Shown here in pieces: positions 40,817 to 49,068 of a DNA stretch of 64,000 nt. The notes beneath the pieces are model-generated. The model ran no database searches. It was given only the letters and a program-made list of their open reading frames with translations, and was not told the DNA's origin. The first letter of the stretch is position 1. Each line of letters opens with the position of its first letter. The position numbers and the translations under genes are program-made. Source of the DNA: Hydrogenoanaerobacterium sp032017025. GTDB taxonomy: Bacteria; Bacillota; Clostridia; Oscillospirales; Ruminococcaceae. The DNA is taken from contig NZ_DALZQO010000011.1 of NCBI RefSeq assembly GCF_032017025.1, positions 30,493 through 94,492 of the forward strand. The letters are read 5' to 3'.

Positions 40817-41056
40817 ATGCCAAAAGAGAGCGCTTATTTTATTTTAAATAATGTGAATGGAAACCGTGATGTAAAAGAACTTAAACGTGAGATGGATGCC
40901 TTTCCGGGGGTAATTTCAGTCAGTGTGAATGCAGAAAAAAACAGCCTCGCGGTAGATTATGATAACACCGGGGTAAAACAGGAACAGCTTGCAAAACGCC
41001 TGGAAAAACTGGGCTATGAGATCAAAGCCGATAAAACAGAAGAACACATCATGTAG
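40817..41056 (+). CDS. HMA-like (copper chaperone fold) protein lacking the CxxC site
   Basis: The 79-residue protein matches the heavy-metal-associated ferredoxin-like fold: AYFILNNVNGNRDVKELKRE, FPGVISVSVNAEKNSLAVDYD and LAKRLEKLGYEI. The metal loop that normally reads GMxCxxC is NVNGNRDVK, without cysteines, so copper binding by the usual site is not possible. Such degenerate domains occur in clostridia with unknown roles. It begins a run of three small plus-strand genes. Confidence 0.78.
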   Translation: MPKESAYFILNNVNGNRDVKELKREMDAFPGVISVSVNAEKNSLAVDYDNTGVKQEQLAKRLEKLGYEIKADKTEEHIM

Positions 41057-41067
41057 GGGGTACAAAT

Positions 41068-41202
41068 ATGCCGAAAGACAGCCAACCGGATAACAAAAAG
41101 GCACGCGAAGAAAAGTGCAACGGTCAGACGCCCATCACAAGAGAAAATCAAAATCAGAACAGAAACGCAAAAAAACAGTCGAATAAAAATAACGATGTGT
41201 AA
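41068..41202 (+). CDS. 44-residue hydrophilic protein, unknown
   Basis: ATG 41068 to TAA 41202, with GGGGG 8 nt upstream. The product is highly charged and rich in Asn, Gln and Lys (ENQNQNRNAKKQSNKNND) with a single Cys, like small disordered or spore-associated proteins; no family is recognised. It lies 11 nt after the HMA-like gene and 12 nt before the next small gene, so it is probably translated in one unit. Confidence 0.6.
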   Translation: MPKDSQPDNKKAREEKCNGQTPITRENQNQNRNAKKQSNKNNDV

Positions 41203-41214
41203 GGGAGAATCACC

Positions 41215-41379
41215 ATGGCAAAGGCAGGTATGAAACGCCCCGACCCAAAAGAACCCCATGGAACCGAGAGCAACCGTATAACGCATTTCCCCAAAAATGA
41301 GGTGCCGCCGGTACCGGAGATTCAGGGCAAGGCAAAGCACGGCAACGCAAAAGCCGGCCCTATCAAAGAGCGATCTTAA
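41215..41379 (+). CDS. 54-residue hydrophilic protein, unknown
   Basis: ATG 41215 to TAA 41377-41379, with AGGGAGA 8 nt upstream. The sequence has MKRPDPKEPHGTESN near the start and VPPVPEIQGKAKHGN later, rich in Pro, Lys and Gly, with no hydrophobic core. It may be a small spore or stress protein, but this is a guess. A terminator overlaps its last codons, so it is the end of the small-gene unit. Confidence 0.65.
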   Translation: MAKAGMKRPDPKEPHGTESNRITHFPKNEVPPVPEIQGKAKHGNAKAGPIKERS

Positions 41380-41393
41380 GATTGCTCTTTTTC
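41365..41393 (+). terminator. terminator overlapping the end of the small-protein unit
   Basis: AAAGAGCGAT / ATTGCTCTTT with loop CTTAAG, followed by TTTTT; the stop codon lies in the loop. Confidence 0.85.
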
Positions 41394-41402
41394 TTTGCGC
41401 TC

Positions 41403-41430
41403 TTGACAATCTGCATCTATACTGTAAAAT
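41403..41430 (+). promoter_or_regulatory. promoter of the GntR gene next to the glm operon
   Basis: TTGACA (41403-41408), 16 bp, TAAAAT (41425-41430). A palindrome begins at the last base of the -10 box. Confidence 0.8.
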
Positions 41431-41445
41431 TGATCTATAGAACAA
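41430..41445. promoter_or_regulatory. 16-bp palindrome, probable GntR autoregulatory operator
   Basis: TTGATCTATAGAACAA matches its own reverse complement except for one pair. It covers the transcription start. The right half ATAGAACAA recurs in the glm promoter (42601-42609). Confidence 0.7.
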
Positions 41446-41472
41446 TGTATCATTTTGAAAGGGAGCGCAGCT

Positions 41473-42456
41473 ATGCAAATTGAGATACGAGAGAATAGCA
41501 ACGTGCCAATTTATCGCCAGATTGTAAATGCAATCTATCACGATATCAAAAGCGGTGCGCTGCCCGCAAATTACAAACTGCCCACAGTACGCGATCTCGC
41601 GGCGGAGATGAAAATTGCACGCGGAACCATTAAGCATGCTTATGATGAACTGCAAAATCTAGGCGTAATTGAAATGACACAGGGTAGAGGTACCTTTGTG
41701 CTCGATAAAACCGACCATGAATCGGGCAGCAAAAAGGAGCGTGCAATGAAGGCAATTGATGCATTGCTCGACGAAATGGAGGAGCTTTCGTTCTCGGCAC
41801 GCGAGGTGCAAATTTTCTTTGATTTAAAGCTGCGAGAACGTGAGGAGCGGTATGACAATGTGCGCATTGCGCTGGTGGATTGCAACCCCGAGGCACTTGC
41901 GCTGATCGCCGGTCAGATATCTCGCATCTCAAATGTGGATGTATACCAATATCTGCTTGCCGATGTGCTGCAGGCACCCTATAAATTGGGTGAGAACGTT
42001 GATTTGGTCATCACCACCTCAACGCATTTCAGCGAGTTGGAAAAAGCGGTGTCGGATGTGCGCAAAATCACCCGAATTGTGCTCACCCCTACGCAAAGTA
42101 CGGTAGCCGAGCTTGCAAAGCTTGTACATGGCACCCGAATCGGAGTGCTATGTGCCAGCGAAGCGTTTGCACAGATTATTTGCAAAAGCTATACAACGCT
42201 CAGCGGGGGGAATACTATCATCGAAACCCGCCTGTTCGGGCAGCAGGAGAATTTTACTGAATTTTTGTTGCAGCAGCAGGTACTGATTGTACCACAGGAT
42301 TATTTGCAGTTTTGCCCACAGCATGAGGCAGAGCTGGTTCGCCGCTTTCAATCGGAGGGCAATACCGTGATTTCTTATGCGTACCAAATTGATGGAGGCT
42401 CGTTTTTGTATCTCGAGGAACAAATTGAACGCATAAAAAAAGCAAAACAAGGATAA
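41473..42456 (+). CDS. GntR-family regulator adjacent to the glutamate mutase operon
   Basis: The 327-residue protein has an N-terminal GntR winged helix (IYRQIVNAIYHDIKSGALPA, LPTVRDLAAEMKIARGTIKH, TQGRGTFVLD) and a long C-terminal alpha/beta domain that is not obviously UTRA, FadR or aminotransferase type. The C-terminal domain (VRIALVDCNPEALALIAGQI onward) may bind a ligand such as glutamate or methylaspartate, but this is inferred only from position. ATG 41473 has AAAGGGAG upstream. A shared motif in both promoters suggests it controls itself and the glm operon. Confidence 0.85.
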   Translation: MQIEIRENSNVPIYRQIVNAIYHDIKSGALPANYKLPTVRDLAAEMKIARGTIKHAYDELQNLGVIEMTQGRGTFVLDKTDHESGSKKERAMKAIDALLDEMEELSFSAREVQIFFDLKLREREERYDNVRIALVDCNPEALALIAGQISRISNVDVYQYLLADVLQAPYKLGENVDLVITTSTHFSELEKAVSDVRKITRIVLTPTQSTVAELAKLVHGTRIGVLCASEAFAQIICKSYTTLSGGNTIIETRLFGQQENFTEFLLQQQVLIVPQDYLQFCPQHEAELVRRFQSEGNTVISYAYQIDGGSFLYLEEQIERIKKAKQG

Positions 42457-42472
42457 TTGGACTGGTTCAATG

Positions 42473-42513
42473 AATGCCGCTTTAGCCAAAATTTTGGCTG
42501 AAGCGGCATTTTT
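42473..42513 (+). terminator. terminator after the GntR gene
   Basis: AATGCCGCTT with inner AGCCAAAA / TTTTGGCT and AAGCGGCATT, followed by TTTT. Confidence 0.9.
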
Positions 42514-42588
42514 ATGTCATCTGACAGGGTGGCCAAAAAACAATCTGCCTTTTCTACAATTTGCACAAAGGAAAAAGTAAGCAATTAA

Positions 42589-42617
42589 TTGACATATGGC
42601 ATAGAACAATATAATAT
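42589..42617 (+). promoter_or_regulatory. promoter of the glm-mal operon with a GntR half-site
   Basis: TTGACA (42589-42594), 17 bp, TAATAT (42612-42617). The spacer contains ATAGAACAAT (42601-42610), identical to the half-site in the GntR promoter, and a weaker copy ATAGTACAAA follows at 42624-42633. Confidence 0.85.
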
Positions 42618-42679
42618 ATAGATATAGTACAAATTGAATTTTATATAAAAATAGCGCAATGAATGATAAGGGGTGCGAC

Positions 42680-43117
42680 ATGAGTAAGAAGACATTGGTC
42701 ATTGGCGTAATCGGGGCGGATGTACACGCTGTAGGCAACAAAATTTTGTACCATGCGTTTACCGAAGCGGGGTTTGAGGTGGTCAATCTTGGGGTTATGG
42801 TTTCGCAGGAAGAATACATAGCGGCGGCGATTGAATCAAACGCTGACGCAATCGTTGTATCGTCGCTGTATGGGCACGGCGAGCTCGATTGCCGTGGTCT
42901 GCGTGAAAAATGCGACGAAGCCGGGCTGAAAGGCATTTTGCTTTACGTTGGTGGCAACATCGTAGTAGGCAAACAGCCGTTCGATGAGGTGGAAAAACGC
43001 TTTTTGGCGATGGGCTTTGACCGTGTGTTTGCACCCGGTACAGCACCGGAAACCACCATTGCTGCACTCAAAGAGGATTTGCAGGTGATGGCTTGTGAAG
43101 CCGATTCTGCTAGTTGA
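42680..43117 (+). CDS. glmS: methylaspartate (glutamate) mutase sigma subunit
   Basis: The 145-residue protein is the B12-binding component of glutamate mutase, which rearranges L-glutamate to (2S,3S)-3-methylaspartate. The cobalamin signature GADVHAVGNKI (DxHxxG, with the cobalt-ligating His near residue 16) is followed by VVSSLYGHGELDCRGLRE and LYVGGNIVVGK, as in clostridial GlmS. ATG 42680 has AAGGGG 6 nt upstream. It is the first gene of the operon; no cobalamin riboswitch is seen upstream. Confidence 0.96.
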   Translation: MSKKTLVIGVIGADVHAVGNKILYHAFTEAGFEVVNLGVMVSQEEYIAAAIESNADAIVVSSLYGHGELDCRGLREKCDEAGLKGILLYVGGNIVVGKQPFDEVEKRFLAMGFDRVFAPGTAPETTIAALKEDLQVMACEADSAS

Positions 43118-44535
43118 CTTTGGCAGCACCTACACCAAAGCAACCGCGGTAGATGCCGAAAGCGACACCTTGCTTGGTACCGGGTGCAGCTACACCACCG
43201 TACAGAGCGATATCAACGACGGGCTTGCGGCTGCTTTGGCACAGCTCGAACGAAAAACGGGTAAACTGGAGTTTGCAGAGCGTTTTGCTTGTTCCTCTGC
43301 GGCAGGCGGGCTGCGCATGGTTACCAGTGGGCTGGTACCCGAGCTGACGGCAGAGGCGGCAAAGCAGGCAAGTCTCGGTGCGGGTGCCAAGGTGGTTAAG
43401 GTGTACTCCTACCAGCTCACCGAGGATGATATAGAAGAAATAGATACCATACAGCCCGATATTTTACTGCTGACCGGCGGTACCGACGGCGGTAACAGTG
43501 AGTGCATGCTGCACAATGCCAAAATGCTGGCGCAAGCACAGGGCAGCTTTCCCATTGTGGTAGCGGGCAACCGCAGCTGTGGCAGAGAGTGCCAGCGTAT
43601 TCTGCAGGGCAGGCAAACCTATCTTTGCGAAAACGTGATGCCAAAGTTTGGTGTACTTAACATTGAGCCGGTACAAAACCAAATCCGAGAAATATTTTTG
43701 CAGCGGATTGTCGAGGCGAAGGGGCTGAGTAAGGCAAACGAGCTGGTTTCAGGTATCTTAATGCCCACCCCTGCTGCCATGCTCAAAGCCATGACACTGC
43801 TAGCGGACGGCTGTGAAGGTGAAAATGGAATTGGTGAGTTGATTGGCGTGGATGTAGGTGGTGCCACCACCGATATTTATTCGGTGGCAAATGGTATGCC
43901 CGCCAAGGCGAATACCGTTTACAAGGGGCTGCCCGAGCCCTACGCCAAACGCACGGTAGAGGGAGACATCGGCATGCGCTACAGCATCCACGGTATTGTG
44001 GAGGCGGCAGGCATTGCGCGGGTGAGCGAGCTTTCGGGCATCCCTGTTGGGCGCGCCGCCGAACTGGTAGATTATCTCGCGGAACACACCNNNNNNNNNN
44101 NNNNNNNNNNNNNNNNNNNNNNNNNNNNNNNNNNNNNNNNNNNNNNNNNNNNNNNNNAATACCGAGCTCGAGGCACTCGATTTTGCACTGGCCTCGCTTG
44201 CTATTGAAACGGCAGTGACACGCCACGCAGGCACAATGGAGCAGATTTATACCCCCATGGGGCTTACCTTTTTGCAAAGCGGAAAAGATTTGGGCGCGGT
44301 TAAGCGCATTATTGTGACAGGGGGCGCGCTCATCCATACCGCGCGCGCAAGTGATATCGCAGCACATGCACTGTATCGGGCAGAGCAGCCGATGTCACTG
44401 AAACCAAAAGCAGCACAGATACTGATTGACCGCAGTTATATTCTATCGGCAATGGGGCTGCTCAGCGAGCACTACCCCAAAACCGCATTGAGAATTATGA
44501 AAAAGGAGTTATTGAGTGATGGACATACAAAATAA
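43095..44535 (+). CDS. glmL: glutamate mutase reactivating factor GlmL, crosses a scaffold gap
   Basis: The product (about 480 residues) belongs to the ASKHA-fold GlmL/MutL family encoded between GlmS and GlmE, thought to reactivate glutamate mutase by ATP-dependent cobalamin exchange. It has the ATPase-type VDFGSTYTKATAVD at the start, LLLTGGTDGGN (about residue 125), and IGVDVGGATTDIYSV (about 250). It starts at GTG 43095, overlapping glmS by 23 nt. A 67-N gap (44091-44157) near residue 333 puts the two halves in different frames, so the true gap is about 66 or 69. The second half contains KRIIVTGGALIHTAR and is otherwise normal. Confidence 0.92.
44091..44157. other. scaffold gap of 67 N inside glmL
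   Basis: The flanking halves fit together only if the real length is 0 modulo 3, so the stated size is off by at least one base. Confidence 0.95.
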
Positions 44536-45964
44536 GCGCATTGAGGAAGGCGAGTTTAACGCCATCCGCGCACAGGTGCTGACCCAATGGCCGACCGGAA
44601 AGGATGTTGACCTGCAGGAGTCGATGGATTTTCATAAAAAGCTGCCGAAGAACAAGATTTTCTCATTAAAGCTGAAAGAAGCGAAAGAGAAAAAGGTGAC
44701 GTTGGTACAGCCACGTGCGGGCGTTGCGCTTGTAAAGGAGCACATCGAGCTGCTTACCTACCTGCAAGATCAGGGCGGCGCCGACCTGCTGCCCACCACC
44801 ATCGACAGTTACACCCGCCAGAACCGCTACGAGGAGGCTGAAAACGGCATATCCGAGTCGATCAAGAGCGGTAAATCCATGCTCAACGGCTTTCCGGCGG
44901 TCAACCATGGCGTAAACGGCTGCCGTCAGATTATTGAGAGCCTGAATGTGCCGGTACAGATGCGCCACGGCACCCCCGATGCGCGCCTGCTTGCGGAAAT
45001 AGGCTTTGCGGGCGGCTTTACCAGCTACGAGGGCGGAGGAATCTCCTATAACATCCCATACGCCAAAAGCGTGCTGCTCGAAAAAACCATTCTCGACTGG
45101 CAGTATTGCGACAGGCTTACCGGCCTTTACGAGGAGGCGGGTATCTCCATCAACCGCGAGCCGTTCGGCCCGCTTACCGGTACGCTGGTACCGCCCTGCA
45201 TCTCACATGCGGTGGCAATCATCGAAAGTCTACTTGCAGCAGAGCAGGGTGTTAAAAATATCACCGTCGGTTACGGCCAGTGCGGCAATCTCGTGCAGGA
45301 CGTTGCAGCAATTCGCACCCTGGAGGAGCTGACTGAGGAATACCTACATAAATACGGCTACCACGATGTGGTGGTTACCACCGTGCTGCACCAGTGGATG
45401 GGCGGCTTCCCGCAGGATGAGGCAAAGGCATTCGGCGTTATTTCGTGGGGCAGTTCGGTTGCGGCACTTTCAAAAGCAACCAAGGTAATTGTGAAAACCC
45501 CGCACGAGGCAATGGGCGTACCTACAATGGAGGCAAACGCACAGGGCTTGCGCTGCACCAAGCAGGTGATTTCTATGCTGGGCGACCAACAGCTCACCGC
45601 AGCGGGGCTGGAACAGGAAAAACGTATCATCACCGAAGAAACACGCTGCATTGTAGATAAATGCTTTGAGCTAGGCGGCGGAGACATTGCACTGGGCGCG
45701 GTTCGCGCGTTTCAGGCAGGTGTCATTGACGTGCCCTTTGCACCCAGCCGCTATAATGCGGGTAAAATGCTGCCCGCGCGCGACAACAACGGTGCCATCC
45801 GCATTTTAAACGCAGGTGCGGTACCCCTGTCGAAAGAACTGTTCGATTTCAACAAAGAAATGATTGAGGAACGTGCAAAGTTTGAAAAACGCAAGGCGTC
45901 GTTCCAGATGGTAATTGACGATGTCTATGCAATCAGCAAGGGTAAACTTGTCGGCAGGCCATAG
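44519..45964 (+). CDS. glmE: methylaspartate (glutamate) mutase epsilon subunit
   Basis: The 481-residue TIM-barrel protein is the catalytic subunit of glutamate mutase, joining GlmS and adenosylcobalamin. It contains LVQPRAGVALVKEHIELL, TTIDSYTRQNRYEEAENG, FPAVNHGVNGCRQIIESL, QMRHGTPDARLLAEIGFAGG (the Arg-rich substrate region) and VPFAPSRYNAGKMLPARDN. The length equals other GlmE (about 480-485). It overlaps glmL by 17 nt; GTG 44516 is an alternative start, as AAGGAG is 7 nt from it and 10 nt from ATG 44519. Confidence 0.97.
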   Translation: MDIQNKRIEEGEFNAIRAQVLTQWPTGKDVDLQESMDFHKKLPKNKIFSLKLKEAKEKKVTLVQPRAGVALVKEHIELLTYLQDQGGADLLPTTIDSYTRQNRYEEAENGISESIKSGKSMLNGFPAVNHGVNGCRQIIESLNVPVQMRHGTPDARLLAEIGFAGGFTSYEGGGISYNIPYAKSVLLEKTILDWQYCDRLTGLYEEAGISINREPFGPLTGTLVPPCISHAVAIIESLLAAEQGVKNITVGYGQCGNLVQDVAAIRTLEELTEEYLHKYGYHDVVVTTVLHQWMGGFPQDEAKAFGVISWGSSVAALSKATKVIVKTPHEAMGVPTMEANAQGLRCTKQVISMLGDQQLTAAGLEQEKRIITEETRCIVDKCFELGGGDIALGAVRAFQAGVIDVPFAPSRYNAGKMLPARDNNGAIRILNAGAVPLSKELFDFNKEMIEERAKFEKRKASFQMVIDDVYAISKGKLVGRP

Positions 45965-46060
45965 TGTTTTGAATCATCATATAGCCACAGCGGACACGTC
46001 TATTCGTACTTGTGCGCGCTGCGAAACCATTGGATAGTTTAATAAATGGAGGTTTTTTCT

Positions 46061-47311
46061 ATGAAAATTATAGATGTAATTTGCTCGAAAGGGCGTACGG
46101 GCTTTTTCTTTGATGACCAGCGTGCAATCAAACAGGGCGCGGTTTCCGACGGTGCGGCGTATATTGGCAAAACGGCGACGGCGGGCTTTTCGGCGGTACG
46201 GCAGGCGGGCGAAGCCATCTCCGTTATGCTGCTGCTTGAGGACGGGCAGCTTGCCTACGGCGATTGCGCAGCGGTGCAGTACAGCGGCGCGGGCGGGCGA
46301 GACCCGTTGTTCCTTGCCGATGATTTTATCCCCGTGATCGAGCAGTATATTAAGCCGCAGCTGATTGGCACCGAGGTGGCGAATTTTCGTGCACTTGCAC
46401 ACCAAATAGAATCCATTGAGGTAGACGGCAAACGCCTGCACACCGCTATTCGTTACGGCGTAACACAGGCGGCGCTGGACGCAGTGGCAAAGGCGAGCAA
46501 ACGCCTGATGTGCGAAGTAATAGCCGATGAATACGGCACCGAGGTCAGTGATAGAGAAATCCCTATTTTCACCCAGTCGGGCGACAACCGCTACGAGAAT
46601 TCTGATAAAATGATTATGAAGGGCGCACAGGTGCTGCCCCATGCGCTCATCAACAATGTAAAAACAAAGTTGGGCGAAAACGGCGAGAAGCTGGCAGAAT
46701 ACGTCGCTTGGCTGCGCGACCGCATTTTAAAACTACGCCTTTCGCAAGATTACACCCCTGTTTTGCACATCGATGTATACGGTACCATCGGTGCTGCGTT
46801 TGGTAACGACAACTATACCGCCATGGCGGATTACCTCGAAAGCCTCGCCGAGCTCGCAAAGCCGTTCCGTCTGCGCATTGAGGGCCCGATGGACGTGGAG
46901 GACAGAGAAAAACAGATGCTCGCCCTCAAGGAGCTCACCCGTATCATTGATGAGCGCGGCATTGGCGTAGAGCTGGTTGCAGACGAATGGTGCAACACGC
47001 TGGAGGATATCAAATATTTTGCGGACAACAAGGCCGGGCATATGGTGCAAATAAAAACCCCCGATCTCGGCGGCGTAAACAACATTGCGGAGGCGGTGCT
47101 TTACTGCAAGCAAAAGGGCATCGGCGCTTATCAGGGCGGCACCTGCAACGAAACCGACCGCAGCGCGCAGGTTTGCGTGCAGATTGCTATGGCAACACAG
47201 CCCGACCAGATTCTTGCAAAGCCCGGCATGGGCGTGGACGAGGGCTACATGATCGTATACAACGAGATGCAGCGCATCCTCGCCATACGCAGGGCAAAGG
47301 CAAATCAATAA
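46061..47311 (+). CDS. mal: methylaspartate ammonia-lyase
   Basis: The 416-residue enolase-superfamily enzyme removes ammonia from 3-methylaspartate to form mesaconate. Diagnostic parts are IFTQSGDNRYENSDKMI, VLPHALINNVKTKLG (His near residue 194 and the following Lys), LHIDVYGTIGAAF (metal Asp), LRIEGPMDVEDRE (metal Glu), VELVADEWCNTLEDI (metal Asp) and HMVQIKTPDLGGV with the catalytic Lys near residue 331. Length matches the Clostridium tetanomorphum enzyme (413). ATG 46061 has GGAGG 8 nt upstream. Confidence 0.97.
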   Translation: MKIIDVICSKGRTGFFFDDQRAIKQGAVSDGAAYIGKTATAGFSAVRQAGEAISVMLLLEDGQLAYGDCAAVQYSGAGGRDPLFLADDFIPVIEQYIKPQLIGTEVANFRALAHQIESIEVDGKRLHTAIRYGVTQAALDAVAKASKRLMCEVIADEYGTEVSDREIPIFTQSGDNRYENSDKMIMKGAQVLPHALINNVKTKLGENGEKLAEYVAWLRDRILKLRLSQDYTPVLHIDVYGTIGAAFGNDNYTAMADYLESLAELAKPFRLRIEGPMDVEDREKQMLALKELTRIIDERGIGVELVADEWCNTLEDIKYFADNKAGHMVQIKTPDLGGVNNIAEAVLYCKQKGIGAYQGGTCNETDRSAQVCVQIAMATQPDQILAKPGMGVDEGYMIVYNEMQRILAIRRAKANQ

Positions 47312-47326
47312 CAGGAGGGCAGGCAG

Positions 47327-48688
47327 ATGAGAGAAGAATACAGGATACTATCCGCTACGGCGATATTGGGTTACGGCTTCCCAACAGAGAGCTTTGAAGA
47401 GGGAATGAAGCGCCGCCCCCACCTGATTGCGGTGGATGCCGGCTCAAGCGACCCCGGCCCCTATTATTTGGGTGCAGGTGTGTCGTTTACCGACCGCGAC
47501 GCGGTAAAGCGTGACCTTGAAATTATGATACGCGCCGGCGTAAAAGAGAATATTCCCGTTGTTGTTGGTACGGCGGGCGGCAGCGGCGGCGAGCCCCACC
47601 TCGCGTGGTGCCGTGAAATTGTGGAGGAAATTGCAAGAGAAAACGACCTGCACTTTAAACTTGCGGTCATCCATGCCGAGCTGAGTAAAGAAGATGTAAA
47701 AACAGCGCTTACGGCAGGCAGGGTACACCCGCTTGACCCAGCCCCTGAACTGACAAGCGAAGACATTGACAAAACCACCCGCATTGCCGCACAGATGGGC
47801 ATGGAGCCGTTTATCAAAGCGCTGGACGGCGGCGCACAGGTGGTGCTGGCAGGGCGCGCGTATGACCCATCGGTGTTTGCTGCCCCTGCTGTGCGGGCGG
47901 GGTACGATAAAGGACTTGCCGTGCACCTCGGTAAAATTCTGGAGTGTGCGTCAATTTGTGCAACACCGGGCAGCGGCTCGGACTGTATGTTTGGCTACAT
48001 CGGCGACGGTTACTTTCGCGTAGAGCCGCTGAGCCCTGTGCGCAAATGCACCACACTTTCGGTTGCGGCACATACCCTTTACGAAAAGACCAACCCATAT
48101 CTCCTGCCCGGGCCGGGCGGTCACCTCGACCTTACCCACACCAAATTTGAGCAAGAGACCGAAAACACCGTTAAGGTAAGCGGCAGCCGTTTTGTGCCCG
48201 CTGAAAAATATACCGTTAAGCTTGAGGGTGCAAAATGCATCGGCTACCGCACCGTTTCCATCGCCGGTACCCGCGACCCAATTATGATCAGCAAGATTGA
48301 TGATATCATAGAAGGTGTGCGTGCTCGTGTTGCCGATAACTTCCGCGATAAAAACTGGAAGTACTACCTGCACTTTAACATTTACGGCAGAGACGGCGTT
48401 ATGGCGGGGCTTGAACCGCAAAAAAACGCGCCCGCACCGCATGAGCTCGGTATCATCATCGAGGCGGTTGCCGATACGCAGGAGCAGGCAAACACCATCT
48501 GTGCGTCTGCACGTTCCACCATGCTGCACTACGGCTACGAGGGCAGGCGTGCCACCGCCGGCAACCTTGCGTTCCCCTATTCACCCAGCGATTTTCACGC
48601 GGGCGAGGTTTACGTGTTCAGTATCTACCACATCATTGAGGTGGATGACCCCGTACAGCCCTTCCCAATTGATTATGTGGAGCTTTAA
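47327..48688 (+). CDS. AtuA-family (DUF1446) protein
   Basis: The 453-residue protein matches the acyclic terpene utilisation AtuA/DUF1446 family: ILSATAILGYGFPTESFEEG at the start, HLIAVDAGSSDPGPYYLGAG, VVGTAGGSGGEPHLAWC, AQVVLAGRAYDPSVFAAPA and a late GHLDLTHTKF. The biochemical activity of the family is not settled. Its place right after methylaspartate ammonia-lyase, with DUF4387 next, suggests a step on mesaconate or the C5 branched acids made from it, for example hydration; this is inference. AGGAGG precedes the ATG; 15 nt separate it from mal. Confidence 0.9.
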   Translation: MREEYRILSATAILGYGFPTESFEEGMKRRPHLIAVDAGSSDPGPYYLGAGVSFTDRDAVKRDLEIMIRAGVKENIPVVVGTAGGSGGEPHLAWCREIVEEIARENDLHFKLAVIHAELSKEDVKTALTAGRVHPLDPAPELTSEDIDKTTRIAAQMGMEPFIKALDGGAQVVLAGRAYDPSVFAAPAVRAGYDKGLAVHLGKILECASICATPGSGSDCMFGYIGDGYFRVEPLSPVRKCTTLSVAAHTLYEKTNPYLLPGPGGHLDLTHTKFEQETENTVKVSGSRFVPAEKYTVKLEGAKCIGYRTVSIAGTRDPIMISKIDDIIEGVRARVADNFRDKNWKYYLHFNIYGRDGVMAGLEPQKNAPAPHELGIIIEAVADTQEQANTICASARSTMLHYGYEGRRATAGNLAFPYSPSDFHAGEVYVFSIYHIIEVDDPVQPFPIDYVEL

Positions 48689-48711
48689 TGCTAGAATAGG
48701 AGGAGAACGAG

Positions 48712-49029
48712 ATGAAAACAAGGCTCACCGATATTACCGATATCATTCGCAGTAAAAATTCCGGCCCGTATGAGCTGACGCTCGACATTATGTTTAAAGA
48801 TTTTGACAGCTTTAACAGAGCCTGCGCAGAAAAGATCATCAATGAAAAAGTGGTGTGCGAGCTTTACCACATTACACCCGACAAAATTATTAATATCATC
48901 GAATTCAGGCCTGCGAAGGCAATTAAAATCACCATTAAGCGCCCCATCTGCTCGGGCGACCTCGGCGAAACCGATGTGTACGGCGCCCAGCAGCATGCAC
49001 CGCTGCTGGGGCTGGAGTTCGAGTGGTAA
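48712..49029 (+). CDS. DUF4387 protein
   Basis: The 105-residue protein is a DUF4387 domain: TDITDIIRSKNSGPYELTLD, then FKDFDSFNRACAEKIINEKV and a C-terminal PICSGDLGETDVYGAQQHAP. DUF4387 occurs beside, or fused to the C-terminus of, DUF1446 proteins, so the two probably form one complex or enzyme. No catalytic activity has been shown to my knowledge. A good AGGAGG-type site precedes the ATG. Confidence 0.9.
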   Translation: MKTRLTDITDIIRSKNSGPYELTLDIMFKDFDSFNRACAEKIINEKVVCELYHITPDKIINIIEFRPAKAIKITIKRPICSGDLGETDVYGAQQHAPLLGLEFEW

Positions 49030-49068
49030 CGGTTCTTTACAGCGCTTAAAGTAGCAAGGAGTGACCCG

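Noticed and set aside
42514..42679. Cobalamin riboswitch before glmS
   Set aside because: The leader is too short and shows no B12-box-like sequence.
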